A stretch of 64,000 bases of DNA from Candidatus Latescibacterota bacterium (GTDB lineage Bacteria > Latescibacterota > UBA2968), in the NCBI GenBank assembly GCA_022821275.1, contig JAJEDY010000094.1:43543-107542 (forward strand). Reading direction: 5' to 3'. The notes below the pieces were generated by a model. It did no database searches. It saw only the letters and a program-made list of their open reading frames with translations, and was not told the origin of the DNA. Below, piece after piece: positions 29,127-36,721 of this stretch; position 1 is the stretch's first letter; the number at the start of each line of letters is the position of its first letter. Position numbers and translations under genes: made by a program.

Positions 29127-29260
29127 TTGACGGTTGTTTGATGGTTGTTTGATAGAAAACCCAAAAAATGACTGGGTGGAGCCGGTGTTATTTTGTAACT
29201 TATTGTTATCAAATCACTTACTGTTTTGTGATTTGCTTGATGGTTGTTTGATGGAAACCA
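29127..29260 (+). repeat. Island repeat B, copy 1, with 11-bp units
   Basis: Starts TTGACGGTTGTTTGATGGTT and GTTTGATAGAAAACCC, ends TTGATGGTTGTTTGATGGAA. The unit GGTTGTTTGAT recurs at 11-base spacing, about one helical turn. Copy 2 is at 30823-30957. Not coding: 11 is not a multiple of three and stops fill every frame. No gene lies between 28946 and 29389. Confidence 0.65.
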
Positions 29261-29297
29261 AATGATCACCGACATTACCGAGTGAGTTTGATGTCTA

Positions 29298-29326
29298 TTG
29301 TAGAGCGGTCCGATATTAGATATACT
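29298..29326 (+). promoter_or_regulatory. Possible promoter before the ImmA/IrrE gene
   Basis: TTGTAG (29298-29303), 17-base spacer, TATACT (29321-29326). It would read through the macrodomain remnant into the metallopeptidase gene. Confidence 0.3.
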
Positions 29327-29389
29327 CTCACAGACTGGAAGAGGCTATGGTGAGGTCAGGCGAAATAATTTTTCAGGTGATGGACGCCA

Positions 29390-29455
29390 TTGAAAGAGGC
29401 TATGGACGAATTGGATGATGTGACGATTGTGGTAGAGGGCAACAATGAAGGTTGA
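29390..29455 (+). pseudogene. Remnant of a macrodomain (DarG-like) C-terminus
   Basis: Twenty-one codons ending in TGA read KEAMDELDDVTIVVEGN, close to EEALEELDNVKIILFEP at the end of the DarG macrodomain. The DNA is also similar to 28255-28300. It is a leftover of a second macrodomain gene or a partial duplication of darG. Confidence 0.5.
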
Positions 29456-29460
29456 AATCC

Positions 29461-30621
29461 ATGAGTAACCGACGCTTACAAATAACATTGCAGCCTGCTG
29501 TGTTGAAGTGGGCGCGGGCAGGTATTGATGCCGAGCAACTGGCGTTCAAGATGCAGGTGAAGCCGGAGCGCGTGTTGGATTGGGAGCGCGATGGCAAGAT
29601 CAGTATTGCTCAGGCAGATAAACTTGCCCAGCGGACCTATACCGCTCTGGGTTTGCTATACTTGACGGAGCTACCCAAAGACCTTTTGCCAATACCCGAT
29701 TTTCGCGCCCGTGGCAATGAGCAGCAACCGAGTGTCAACCTCCTCGATACCATTTATCTGATGCAGCGTCGTCAAGCCTGGATGCGCGAGGAGTTAATTG
29801 AGGAGGGTGCCAGGCCGCTGAACTTTATTGGAAGTTATGAGATAGATGGCGATCCCCTGCAAGTCGCCGGTGCGATGCGCGATGCACTCCAACTTGCTGG
29901 CGATTGGGCAGCATCTATATCTACCTGGTCGGATGCACTTGGGCATTTGCGGAGTAGGGCCGAGGATGCTGGTGTGCTGGTGGTTTTCAATGGCGTTGTG
30001 GGAAATAATACAAGCCGTAAACTCGATCCAGATGAATTTCAGGGCTTTGCTCTTGTAGATGAGTATGCTCCGTTGGTCTTTGTGAATAATGCCGATTTCA
30101 AAGCAGCGCAGATGTTCACCCTTGCCCATGAACTCGCACATCTTTTTATTGGTGAGACTGGGGTATCCAGTTTTGAACATCTGAAGTTCGATTCTAATAC
30201 TACAGAGAGATTTTGCGATCAGGTAGCGGCGGAGTTTTTTGTGCCGGCGGTGGCGTTGCGAGCTTTCTGGCCTATAGCTGAGCAGGCAAGCGATCCTTAT
30301 CAGTCTGTTGCGCGTCAATTCAAAGTAAGTTCTCTCGTAGCCGCACGTCGAGCGCGCGATCTCGGCTTGATTGACCCGATTGCCTTTTTCAAATTCTATG
30401 ACGAATATACAGACAAGGAATGGCACAGCAGCCAGCAGACTCAAGCAAGTGGTGGCAATTTCTGGAATACTCAGAAATGGCGCATCGACACCCGCTTTGG
30501 CACTGCAATCTTCCGTGCAGTGAAGGAAGGGCGTTTGCTCTATCGCGAGGCGTACAATCTTACCGGTCTAAAGGGGAAAACTTTTGAAAATATGCGAGAA
30601 AAGATGGAGATATCGGTGTGA
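29461..30621 (+). CDS. XRE-HTH / ImmA-IrrE family metallopeptidase
   Basis: A 386-residue protein. Residues about 5-60 form a helix-turn-helix (GIDAEQLAFKMQVKPERVLD). The ImmA/IrrE zinc peptidase domain has LAHELAHLF with HELAH at 223-227 and a downstream ERFCDQVAAEFFVPA that supplies the third ligand. Such proteins cleave repressors or antitoxin-like regulators of mobile elements. Start at ATG 29461; an in-frame TTG lies at 29452. It stands alone between repeats of the B family, which may be its own operator sites. A 28-codon open frame overlapping its stop (30621-30707) is too short to assign. Confidence 0.88.
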   Translation: MSNRRLQITLQPAVLKWARAGIDAEQLAFKMQVKPERVLDWERDGKISIAQADKLAQRTYTALGLLYLTELPKDLLPIPDFRARGNEQQPSVNLLDTIYLMQRRQAWMREELIEEGARPLNFIGSYEIDGDPLQVAGAMRDALQLAGDWAASISTWSDALGHLRSRAEDAGVLVVFNGVVGNNTSRKLDPDEFQGFALVDEYAPLVFVNNADFKAAQMFTLAHELAHLFIGETGVSSFEHLKFDSNTTERFCDQVAAEFFVPAVALRAFWPIAEQASDPYQSVARQFKVSSLVAARRARDLGLIDPIAFFKFYDEYTDKEWHSSQQTQASGGNFWNTQKWRIDTRFGTAIFRAVKEGRLLYREAYNLTGLKGKTFENMREKMEISV

Positions 30622-30721
30622 TGAATATTGATTATAGAGACACTTTTGAGATGTTGCACGAGCTTAACGTTTTCACTGGGGCATTCTTCATGACCACTTT
30701 GACCTGAGTTGCCATCCAGTA

Positions 30722-30761
30722 ATTGACGGGTAATTGATGGGTAATTGATGGGTAATTGATG
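30722..30761 (+). repeat. Tandem 11-bp repeat
   Basis: GGGTAATTGAT occurs three times head to tail after a TTGAC lead. The unit shares its frame (GG.T..TTGAT) with the B-repeat unit GGTTGTTTGAT. Confidence 0.75.
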
Positions 30762-30822
30762 CAAAGCGGGCCGAGAAGCTGTAAATTTCACTTAACTTAT
30801 TTATTTTATTAAAATTATGTTA

Positions 30823-30957
30823 ATTGACGGTTGTTTGATGGTTGCTTGATAGAAAACCCGAAAAATGATTCGAAAAAGCAGGTATAATTTCTTAAATTAT
30901 TGTTATTAAATAACTTACCGTTTTAAAATTTGTTTGATGGTTGTTTGATGGAAACCA
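30823..30957 (+). repeat. Island repeat B, copy 2
   Basis: Same start (TTGACGGTTGTTTGATGGTT, GATAGAAAACCC) and end (GTTTGATGGTTGTTTGATGG) as copy 1 at 29127, with a diverged middle. The stretch 30622-31374 has no gene I can support; it holds the 11-bp tandem, this repeat, repeat A copy 2 and a diverged B-like segment. Confidence 0.65.
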
Positions 30958-31034
30958 ATCAAAATGACAGGCCCATTATATTGTGCAGATGCATAACATC
31001 AGTTAATAAAATGCGCTTGAAAGAGGGTAGTTTA

Positions 31035-31270
31035 TAAAAGGAATATATATAAATATTTGTTTTACATATATTTGCCTTTTATTTATTTTTTATCAGATCA
31101 TGAATTTTATTAAAGGAGTTATTAAAGGATTTAGCAAAGCTGCGTCGTTTTTCAACTTTCTTGACGGTTACTTGATTGACAATCAACGATGCGAGAACCT
31201 GTTTCTCATAAATTATTGAATATACGACGGTTATTTTACTTGACTGGTACTTGACTGAAGCCCGTTTGGA
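31035..31270 (+). repeat. Island repeat A copy 2 followed by a diverged B-like segment
   Basis: A-like part at about 31035-31160 (ATTAAAGGATTTAGCAAAG, GCGTCGTTTTTCAAC). It is followed by TTGACGGTTACTTGATTGAC at 31161-31180 and ACTTGACTGGTACTTGACTG near 31238, which look like a degraded B element. The same A-then-B order is seen before the ImmA/IrrE gene. Confidence 0.55.
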
Positions 31271-31374
31271 ACGATATATTTCCATAGTTCCGTGCAGGCG
31301 GAGATTGCTGAGGCACTATCTCTGGTGTGTTACAGTCCAGCGCCATTGGCACGTAATCAAGTGGAGAGAGTTAC

Positions 31375-31659
31375 TTGGGCTGGACCTGGGACGAGGATAA
31401 GAACGAAATCAATAAGCAAAAGCACGGAATTAGTTTCGAGACTGCACAGCATGTGTTTGATGGCCGTCGATCCATGACGGAGAACGATCCATATCAGTAT
31501 GAGGAGCGGTTTCGAACGATGGGGAGGGTACACGGAACTGTTATTCTTGTCGTTCACACCTGGCCTGAAGGCGAGACATCCGATGAGTTTGGCAGAATCA
31601 TCACTGCCCGAAAAGCAACCCGAAGCGAGAGATTAAGGTATGAAGAGTCGGGATATTAA
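31375..31659 (+). CDS. brnT: BrnT family toxin
   Basis: A 94-residue RelE-like ribonuclease toxin: WDEDKNEINKQKHGISFETA at the start, RSMTENDPYQYEERF in the middle, and RIITARKATRSERLRYEESG, the family end. It begins at TTG 31375 with GGAGAG upstream. Normally brnA follows, overlapping the end of brnT; here the overlapping gene (20 bases) is hsdR, whose first 50 residues are BrnA-like. The toxin reads as intact. Confidence 0.9.
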   Translation: MGWTWDEDKNEINKQKHGISFETAQHVFDGRRSMTENDPYQYEERFRTMGRVHGTVILVVHTWPEGETSDEFGRIITARKATRSERLRYEESGY

Positions 31660-34600
31660 ATTAACACAAGCTCAGAAAGAAGAGTTGGACGCGCTTGCGG
31701 CGCTGCCCGATGACCAGATAGATACCTCTGATGCTCCTGAGGTTTCCGAGAGGTCATATTCTGTACGCGGGTTGTTTCATAAGTCCGCGAGTGAGCGCAG
31801 CAAGGCGATGGATGAACTGAGAAGCAGGCGGTCGGCGGTTACGGATACTTCTGAACGCGGTTTGGAAGATCGCATTTGCGAGGTGCTGGCTGGTAGGGCG
31901 GATGAATCGGGTACAGGTGATGTAGGGGAACGTCCGGCTGTTTATGGTGTTGGCTGGCGTTATGGGGATCGCGAGGATTACGACCGCGAGTATTGTGTGG
32001 ATCTGGCGCAGTTGTCGGCTTTTCTCAGGGCGACGCAGCCGAGGGTTGCCGATGCGCTGTCTTTGGAGAGCGATAATCCGACGCGGCGCAGGTTTCTCAC
32101 CCGGTTGAAGGGCGAGGTTGGCAAGCGAGGGATTGTGGATGTGCTTCGCAATGGTGTTAAACACTTGTCGCATGATGTTGTGCTTTTTTACGGTGCGCCA
32201 TCGCCGGGCAACAGACGGGCGGTGAAGCTTTATGAACAGAATCGCTTTTCGGTTACGCGCCAGTTGTCGTATAGCAATGCCAATAAGCGGCTCGCGCTTG
32301 ATCTCGCGTTGTTTATCAATGGCTTGCCGGTGGCGACTTTTGAGTTGAAGAATAGTTTGACCAAACAGACGGTGGCAGATGCGGTTGAGCAATACAAACG
32401 CGATCGGGATCCGAAGGAGGATCTTTTCCGCATTGGTCGTTGTTTGGCTCATTTTGCTGTGGATGAACACGAGGTGATGTTTTGTACGCATCTCAGGGGA
32501 AAGTCGTCGTGGTTTCTGCCTTTTAATAAGGGTTGGGATGACGGTGCGGGTAATCCGGTCAATCCCAATGGGCTTAAGACCGATTATTTGTGGCAGGAGG
32601 TTCTGACGCGGCAGAGTTTGACCGATATTATTGAGAATTATGCCCTGCTGGTGGAATCTGTCGATGCAAAGACCGGGCGCAAGACGCAGTCGCAAATCTG
32701 GCCGCGCTATCACCAGTTGGATGTGGTGCGGAAGTTACTGGCTGATGCTGCGGAGAAGGGTGCTGGGCAACGCTATCTTATTCAGCATTCGGCGGGGAGT
32801 GGGAAGTCCAATTCTATCGCATGGTTGGCGCACCGTCTCATTGGGCTGGAAAAGGATGGTGAGACGATTTTTGATTCTATTATTGTTGTGACAGATCGGA
32901 TTATTCTGGACCGGCAGATCAATGATACGATCCGGCAGTTTGTGCAGGTGAGCGCGACGGTTGGACATGCCGAAAGATCTGGCGATTTGCGTCGTTTTAT
33001 CGGCGCGGAGAAGAAGATCATTATTTCTACTGTGCAGAAGTTTCCGTTTATCCTGGATGAGATTGGCACAGAACATCGGGGGAATCGCTTTGCGATTATT
33101 ATTGATGAAGCGCATTCCAGTCAGGGTGGGCGTACGTCTTCGGCGATGGCGCAGGCTCTGGGCGACCATGAGGACGGGGATGATGACGATACGTTTGAAG
33201 ATAAAATTAATCGCATTATTGAGCAGAAGCGGCTGTTGGCCAATGCGAGTTATTTTGCTTTTACTGCCACGCCGAAGAATAAGACGCTGGAGTTGTTTGG
33301 CACGCCATCGTCGCAGTCCGATGGTACGACAAAGCATCTGCCTTTCCATAGCTATGCGATGAAACAGGCGATTGAAGAGGGATTTATTCTGGATGTGCTG
33401 GGCAATTATACGCCGGTGAAGAGCTATTATCATCTCGCCAAGACAATAGCAGACGATCCAGAGTTTGATACGATAAAGGCGAAGAAGAAGCTCGTCCATT
33501 ATGTGGAAACGCATAGCCATGCTATCCGGCTCAAAGCGGAGATTATGGTTGATCACTTTCACGAGCAGGTGTTGGCACCGCGAAAAATTGGGGGACAGGC
33601 GCGGGCGATGGTTGTAACGGGTGGTATTCAGATGGCGATTACCTACTATCACGCCATCCGCAATTATCTGAGGGAGCGCAATAGTCCGCATAAAGCTATT
33701 GTCGCTTTTTCGGGTGAGACGGATTACGGTGGTGAGCGGGTGAGTGAAGCGTCGTTGAATGGTTTTCCGTCGTCGCAGATTGCCAATAAGATTCAGGAAG
33801 ATCCCTATCGGTTTCTGGTCTGTGCGGATAAGTTTCAGACGGGCTATGACGAGCCTTTGTTGCATGTGATGTACGTGGATAAGATGCTTTCTGGTATCAA
33901 GGCGGTGCAGACCCTTTCGCGTCTCAATCGCGCCCATCCGGAAAAGCGCGATACGTTTGTGCTGGATTTTTACAATGATGCCGATGGGATAAGAGATGCT
34001 TTTGCCGATTACTATCGCACGACTATTTTGGCGGATGAAACCGATCCCAATAAGTTGCACGATCTCAAGGCTGATCTGGATGGTCGGCAAGTTTATTCGG
34101 ATGAGCAAGTCCACGAGTTGGTGGCGTCGTATTTGAAGGGCGATGACCGCGGGGCTTTTGATCCCATTCTGGATGAGTGTGTGGCGGTCTATCGAAGTGA
34201 GTTGGATGAGGACGGGCAGGTTGAATTTAAGGGCAATGCCAAAGCTTTTGTTCGCGCCTATGCCTTTTTGTCTCAGGTGCTTCCATACGAGAATGTGGGG
34301 TGGGAAAAGCTCTCCATTTTTCTGAATTTTCTCGTTCCCAAGCTGCCGACGCCGGTTACTGAAGATTTGTCGCTGGGGATTGAGGGTGCTATTGATATGG
34401 ATAGCTATCGCGCCGAGAAGCAGGCGACGATGCAAATTATGCTGTCCGATGAGGATGCGGAGATCGAGCCGGTGCCCACGGGCGGTGGTGGCTTTAAGCC
34501 AGAGCCGGAAATGGACCGGCTTTCCAATATTCTCAGGGCGTTTAACGATCTGTTTGGCGATATTCCGTGGACCAATGAGGACCGCATACGCAAGATGATT

Positions 34601-34819
34601 ACCGAGGATGTTCCGAGGATGGTTGATGCGGATAGTGCTTATCGCAATGCGCGGGAACATTCAGATGAGCAGAATACGCGCATTGAACACGATAAGGCGT
34701 TGGAGAAGGCGATCATGGCGTTGCTCACGGATGATACCGAACTCTACAAGCAGTACTCCCAGAATGAAGCGTTTAAGCGTTGGCTGGAGAATAGTGTGTT
34801 TGAACTGACCAATCGCTGA
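31640..34819 (+). CDS. hsdR: Type I restriction endonuclease HsdR with a BrnA antitoxin N-terminus
   Basis: A 1059-residue protein. Residues 1-50 (KLTQAQKEELDALAALPDDQ, IDTSDAPEV, SVRGLFHKS) match the N-terminal half of BrnA antitoxins that normally follow brnT. The ribbon-helix-helix half is gone, and from about residue 68 (TDTSERGLEDRICEVLAG) the canonical HsdR start appears. The nuclease has FELKN (E235-x-K); the SF2 motor has SAGSGKS at about 384-390 and DEAH at 489-492, then TGYDEPLLHVMYVDK and QTLSRLNR. HsdR translocates DNA and cuts when the site is unmethylated. It starts inside the end of brnT, so translation of toxin and nuclease is coupled. Confidence 0.93.
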   Translation: MKSRDIKLTQAQKEELDALAALPDDQIDTSDAPEVSERSYSVRGLFHKSASERSKAMDELRSRRSAVTDTSERGLEDRICEVLAGRADESGTGDVGERPAVYGVGWRYGDREDYDREYCVDLAQLSAFLRATQPRVADALSLESDNPTRRRFLTRLKGEVGKRGIVDVLRNGVKHLSHDVVLFYGAPSPGNRRAVKLYEQNRFSVTRQLSYSNANKRLALDLALFINGLPVATFELKNSLTKQTVADAVEQYKRDRDPKEDLFRIGRCLAHFAVDEHEVMFCTHLRGKSSWFLPFNKGWDDGAGNPVNPNGLKTDYLWQEVLTRQSLTDIIENYALLVESVDAKTGRKTQSQIWPRYHQLDVVRKLLADAAEKGAGQRYLIQHSAGSGKSNSIAWLAHRLIGLEKDGETIFDSIIVVTDRIILDRQINDTIRQFVQVSATVGHAERSGDLRRFIGAEKKIIISTVQKFPFILDEIGTEHRGNRFAIIIDEAHSSQGGRTSSAMAQALGDHEDGDDDDTFEDKINRIIEQKRLLANASYFAFTATPKNKTLELFGTPSSQSDGTTKHLPFHSYAMKQAIEEGFILDVLGNYTPVKSYYHLAKTIADDPEFDTIKAKKKLVHYVETHSHAIRLKAEIMVDHFHEQVLAPRKIGGQARAMVVTGGIQMAITYYHAIRNYLRERNSPHKAIVAFSGETDYGGERVSEASLNGFPSSQIANKIQEDPYRFLVCADKFQTGYDEPLLHVMYVDKMLSGIKAVQTLSRLNRAHPEKRDTFVLDFYNDADGIRDAFADYYRTTILADETDPNKLHDLKADLDGRQVYSDEQVHELVASYLKGDDRGAFDPILDECVAVYRSELDEDGQVEFKGNAKAFVRAYAFLSQVLPYENVGWEKLSIFLNFLVPKLPTPVTEDLSLGIEGAIDMDSYRAEKQATMQIMLSDEDAEIEPVPTGGGGFKPEPEMDRLSNILRAFNDLFGDIPWTNEDRIRKMITEDVPRMVDADSAYRNAREHSDEQNTRIEHDKALEKAIMALLTDDTELYKQYSQNEAFKRWLENSVFELTNR

Positions 34820-34845
34820 TTCAAAGATTCCGCGCTAAACAAAAC

Positions 34846-34878
34846 AGCCCGTCCAAAAGATTGGATGGGCTATTTTTT
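34846..34878. terminator. Bidirectional terminator, right edge of the type I island
   Basis: AGCCCGTCCAA (34846-34856), loop AAGA, TTGGATGGGCT (34861-34871), then ATTTTTTGT. It ends hsdR transcription and overlaps the stop of the convergent pyrophosphohydrolase gene. Its arms match those of the terminator at 16106-16147. Confidence 0.75.
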
Positions 34879-35268
34879 GTCAAATCCACCTTCACGCGCC
34901 TGGCGGGTCATTTCGTTTATGAGTTTGGGGGCGGGGTCTTCCCATCCTTCGGGTTTGAGTATTTTGCCGTCTTCTCGGCGAATGACTTTTCCGTTTACGA
35001 CTTTCTGCATGTTTGCATTGTGGACGATGTCGAAGAGTGGGTCGAGGTTGATGCCGTTGCGGACGGCAAAGTCACAGATGTAGTAAATTGCATCGACGAG
35101 TGCATCAGCCTGTTCTGTGACGGTCTGCGCGGCCATTAACTCGTCCATTTCATCGTTGACCATTTCTCGTATGAATGCGATGCCTTCTGCTGTCATGTTT
35201 TGCGGATGCGCTGGCAGGTCGTCGTTACAGGCCATTGTAAATTCGCGCACTTGAGCGGTGTATCCCAT
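34870..35268 (-). CDS. MazG-like / all-alpha NTP pyrophosphohydrolase
   Basis: A 132-residue all-helical protein with the metal-binding pattern EMVNDEMDELMAAQ and ADALVDAIYYICDF, i.e. ExxE followed by ExxxD-like helices, then IVHNANMQKVVNGKV and GKILKPEGWEDP. These features fit phosphoribosyl-ATP/NTP pyrophosphohydrolases of the MazG superfamily. The substrate is unknown; house-cleaning of non-canonical nucleotides is possible. Upstream (35281-35316) is an AAGTGTGAAGT-type intergenic repeat. Confidence 0.75.
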   Translation of the reverse strand: MGYTAQVREFTMACNDDLPAHPQNMTAEGIAFIREMVNDEMDELMAAQTVTEQADALVDAIYYICDFAVRNGINLDPLFDIVHNANMQKVVNGKVIRREDGKILKPEGWEDPAPKLINEMTRQAREGGFDKK

Positions 35269-35280
35269 GCGTACTCCAGT

Positions 35281-35316
35281 TTGAAGTGTGAAGTTTGAAG
35301 TGTGAAAATCCCGCCC
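35281..35316. repeat. GTGTGAAGT-type intergenic repeat
   Basis: Tandem TTGAAGTGTGAAGTTTGAAG followed by AAAATCCCGCCCAACC. Related sequence occurs at 39112-39150 and, with long runs in both orientations, at 52816-52916. Nothing else is recognisable in 35317-35461. Confidence 0.45.
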
Positions 35317-35485
35317 AACCAGCCCTCTTAAAAATTAAGCTGAATGGGATAGCTATGCAACACAATGTTTATACGGTTTATTGGGTTATGCGTTTTTGGT
35401 CTTTGACTTTTGGGCGTTGTGTCTATATTTTTTGGCGCGATATTTTGTTTTCTGGTGAACTATGACGCGAAAGGATTTAGATTAC

Positions 35486-36712
35486 ATGGCGAGTATTAAC
35501 GCAAATTACGACAAATTGGCTGCGGGATATTTGTTTCCCGAGATTGCGCGGCGGACACAGGTTTTTCTCGATGCACATCCCGAGGTGTCCGTGATGCGGT
35601 TGGGTATTGGCAATACGACCGAGCCGCTGACGAGGAGCGTGATTGCCGGTTTGCACGATGCGGTGGATCAGATGGCGAATGTGGAGACGTATCGCGGCTA
35701 TGCCGATGGCGGAGAGGGTGAGCCTGAGATGCGGGAGGCTCTGGCGAAACGCTATGCAAAGTACGGGGTTGATCTCGATGCGTCTGAGGTTTTTGTGAGT
35801 GATGGTGCCAAGTCGGATTCGGCGAATATTCAGTCGATTTTTGGTATGGATAATGTGATCGCGGTGCAGGATCCGGCATATCCGGTATATGTCGATAGCA
35901 ATGTGATTTCTGGACGGACGGGCGAGGCTGTGGATGATCAGTACGAAGGCCTGGTTTATATGCCGTGTACTGAGGAGAACGGTTTTATGCCCGAGGTGCC
36001 GGATGAGAAAGTGGATTTGATCTATATTTGCAGCCCGAATAATCCTACGGGTGCTGTGGCAACTCGGGCGCAGCTTCAGGCGTTTGTGGATTATGCGAGA
36101 GAACACAGGGCGGTGATTATTTACGATGCGGCTTATGCCGGGTATATATCCGATGCGGATTTGCCGCGAACGATTTACGAGGTTGAGGGGGCAAAGTCCT
36201 GTGCGATTGAGATCAATAGTTTTTCAAAAGATACCGGGTTTACGGGCGTGCGCCTGGGGTGGACGATTGTGCCGATGGATCTGGTGGTAGAAGACGCGGA
36301 GGCGGGCAAGTTGAATACGCTGTGGGGCAGGCGTCAAAATACGTTTTTTAATGGTGCTTCGAATATTGTGCAATTGGGTGCTTTGTCGGTGTTTACCGAA
36401 GAAGGTGAGCGGGAATGCCAGGAGATGATTGCGTATTATATGGAGAATGCACGCATTATTCGGGCGGGGCTGAGAAGTATTGGGCTGACGGTTTTCGGCG
36501 GTGTTCACGCGCCCTATTTGTGGTTGAAGACACCGAATGGTCTGTCGTCGTGGGACTTTTTTGACAAGTTGTTGTCAGAAACCCATGTCGTGGGTACACC
36601 GGGTTCGGGTTTTGGGCCTGCTGGAGAAGGTTATTTTCGCTTGAGTTCGTTTGGACATCGGGAAGATGTCGAGCGGGCAGTGGCGAGTATTCAGGCGAAT
36701 TTGAAGATTTGA
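35486..36712 (+). CDS. dapL: LL-diaminopimelate aminotransferase
   Basis: A fold-type I PLP aminotransferase of 408 residues from Met 35486, which has AAAGGA upstream and gives the family start MASINANYDKLAAGYLFPEI; an in-frame ATG at 35462 would add 8 residues. VMRLGIGNTTEPL, YICSPNNPTG and NSFSKDTGFTGVRLGW (PLP-binding Lys) match DapL. It makes LL-diaminopimelate directly from tetrahydrodipicolinate for lysine and cell-wall synthesis. A sulfatase gene follows after 9 bases, an unrelated function. Confidence 0.93.
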   Translation: MASINANYDKLAAGYLFPEIARRTQVFLDAHPEVSVMRLGIGNTTEPLTRSVIAGLHDAVDQMANVETYRGYADGGEGEPEMREALAKRYAKYGVDLDASEVFVSDGAKSDSANIQSIFGMDNVIAVQDPAYPVYVDSNVISGRTGEAVDDQYEGLVYMPCTEENGFMPEVPDEKVDLIYICSPNNPTGAVATRAQLQAFVDYAREHRAVIIYDAAYAGYISDADLPRTIYEVEGAKSCAIEINSFSKDTGFTGVRLGWTIVPMDLVVEDAEAGKLNTLWGRRQNTFFNGASNIVQLGALSVFTEEGERECQEMIAYYMENARIIRAGLRSIGLTVFGGVHAPYLWLKTPNGLSSWDFFDKLLSETHVVGTPGSGFGPAGEGYFRLSSFGHREDVERAVASIQANLKI

Positions 36713-36721
36713 GGTGGATAG

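Noticed and set aside
30621..30707. 28-codon frame overlapping the end of the ImmA/IrrE gene
   Set aside because: Too short and without similarity; could be the start of a lost gene but cannot be supported.
28985..31270. CRISPR array
   Set aside because: The repeats are only 11 bases, run head to tail without unique spacers of constant length, and no cas genes are present.
31292..31477. 61-residue frame overlapping brnT
   Set aside because: Out of frame with the well-supported BrnT and without similarity.
32735..34660. A 641-residue open frame antisense to hsdR
   Set aside because: It is a shadow of the hsdR coding frame; it has no family similarity, and comparable antisense frames occur over hsdM, rng and the sulfatases.
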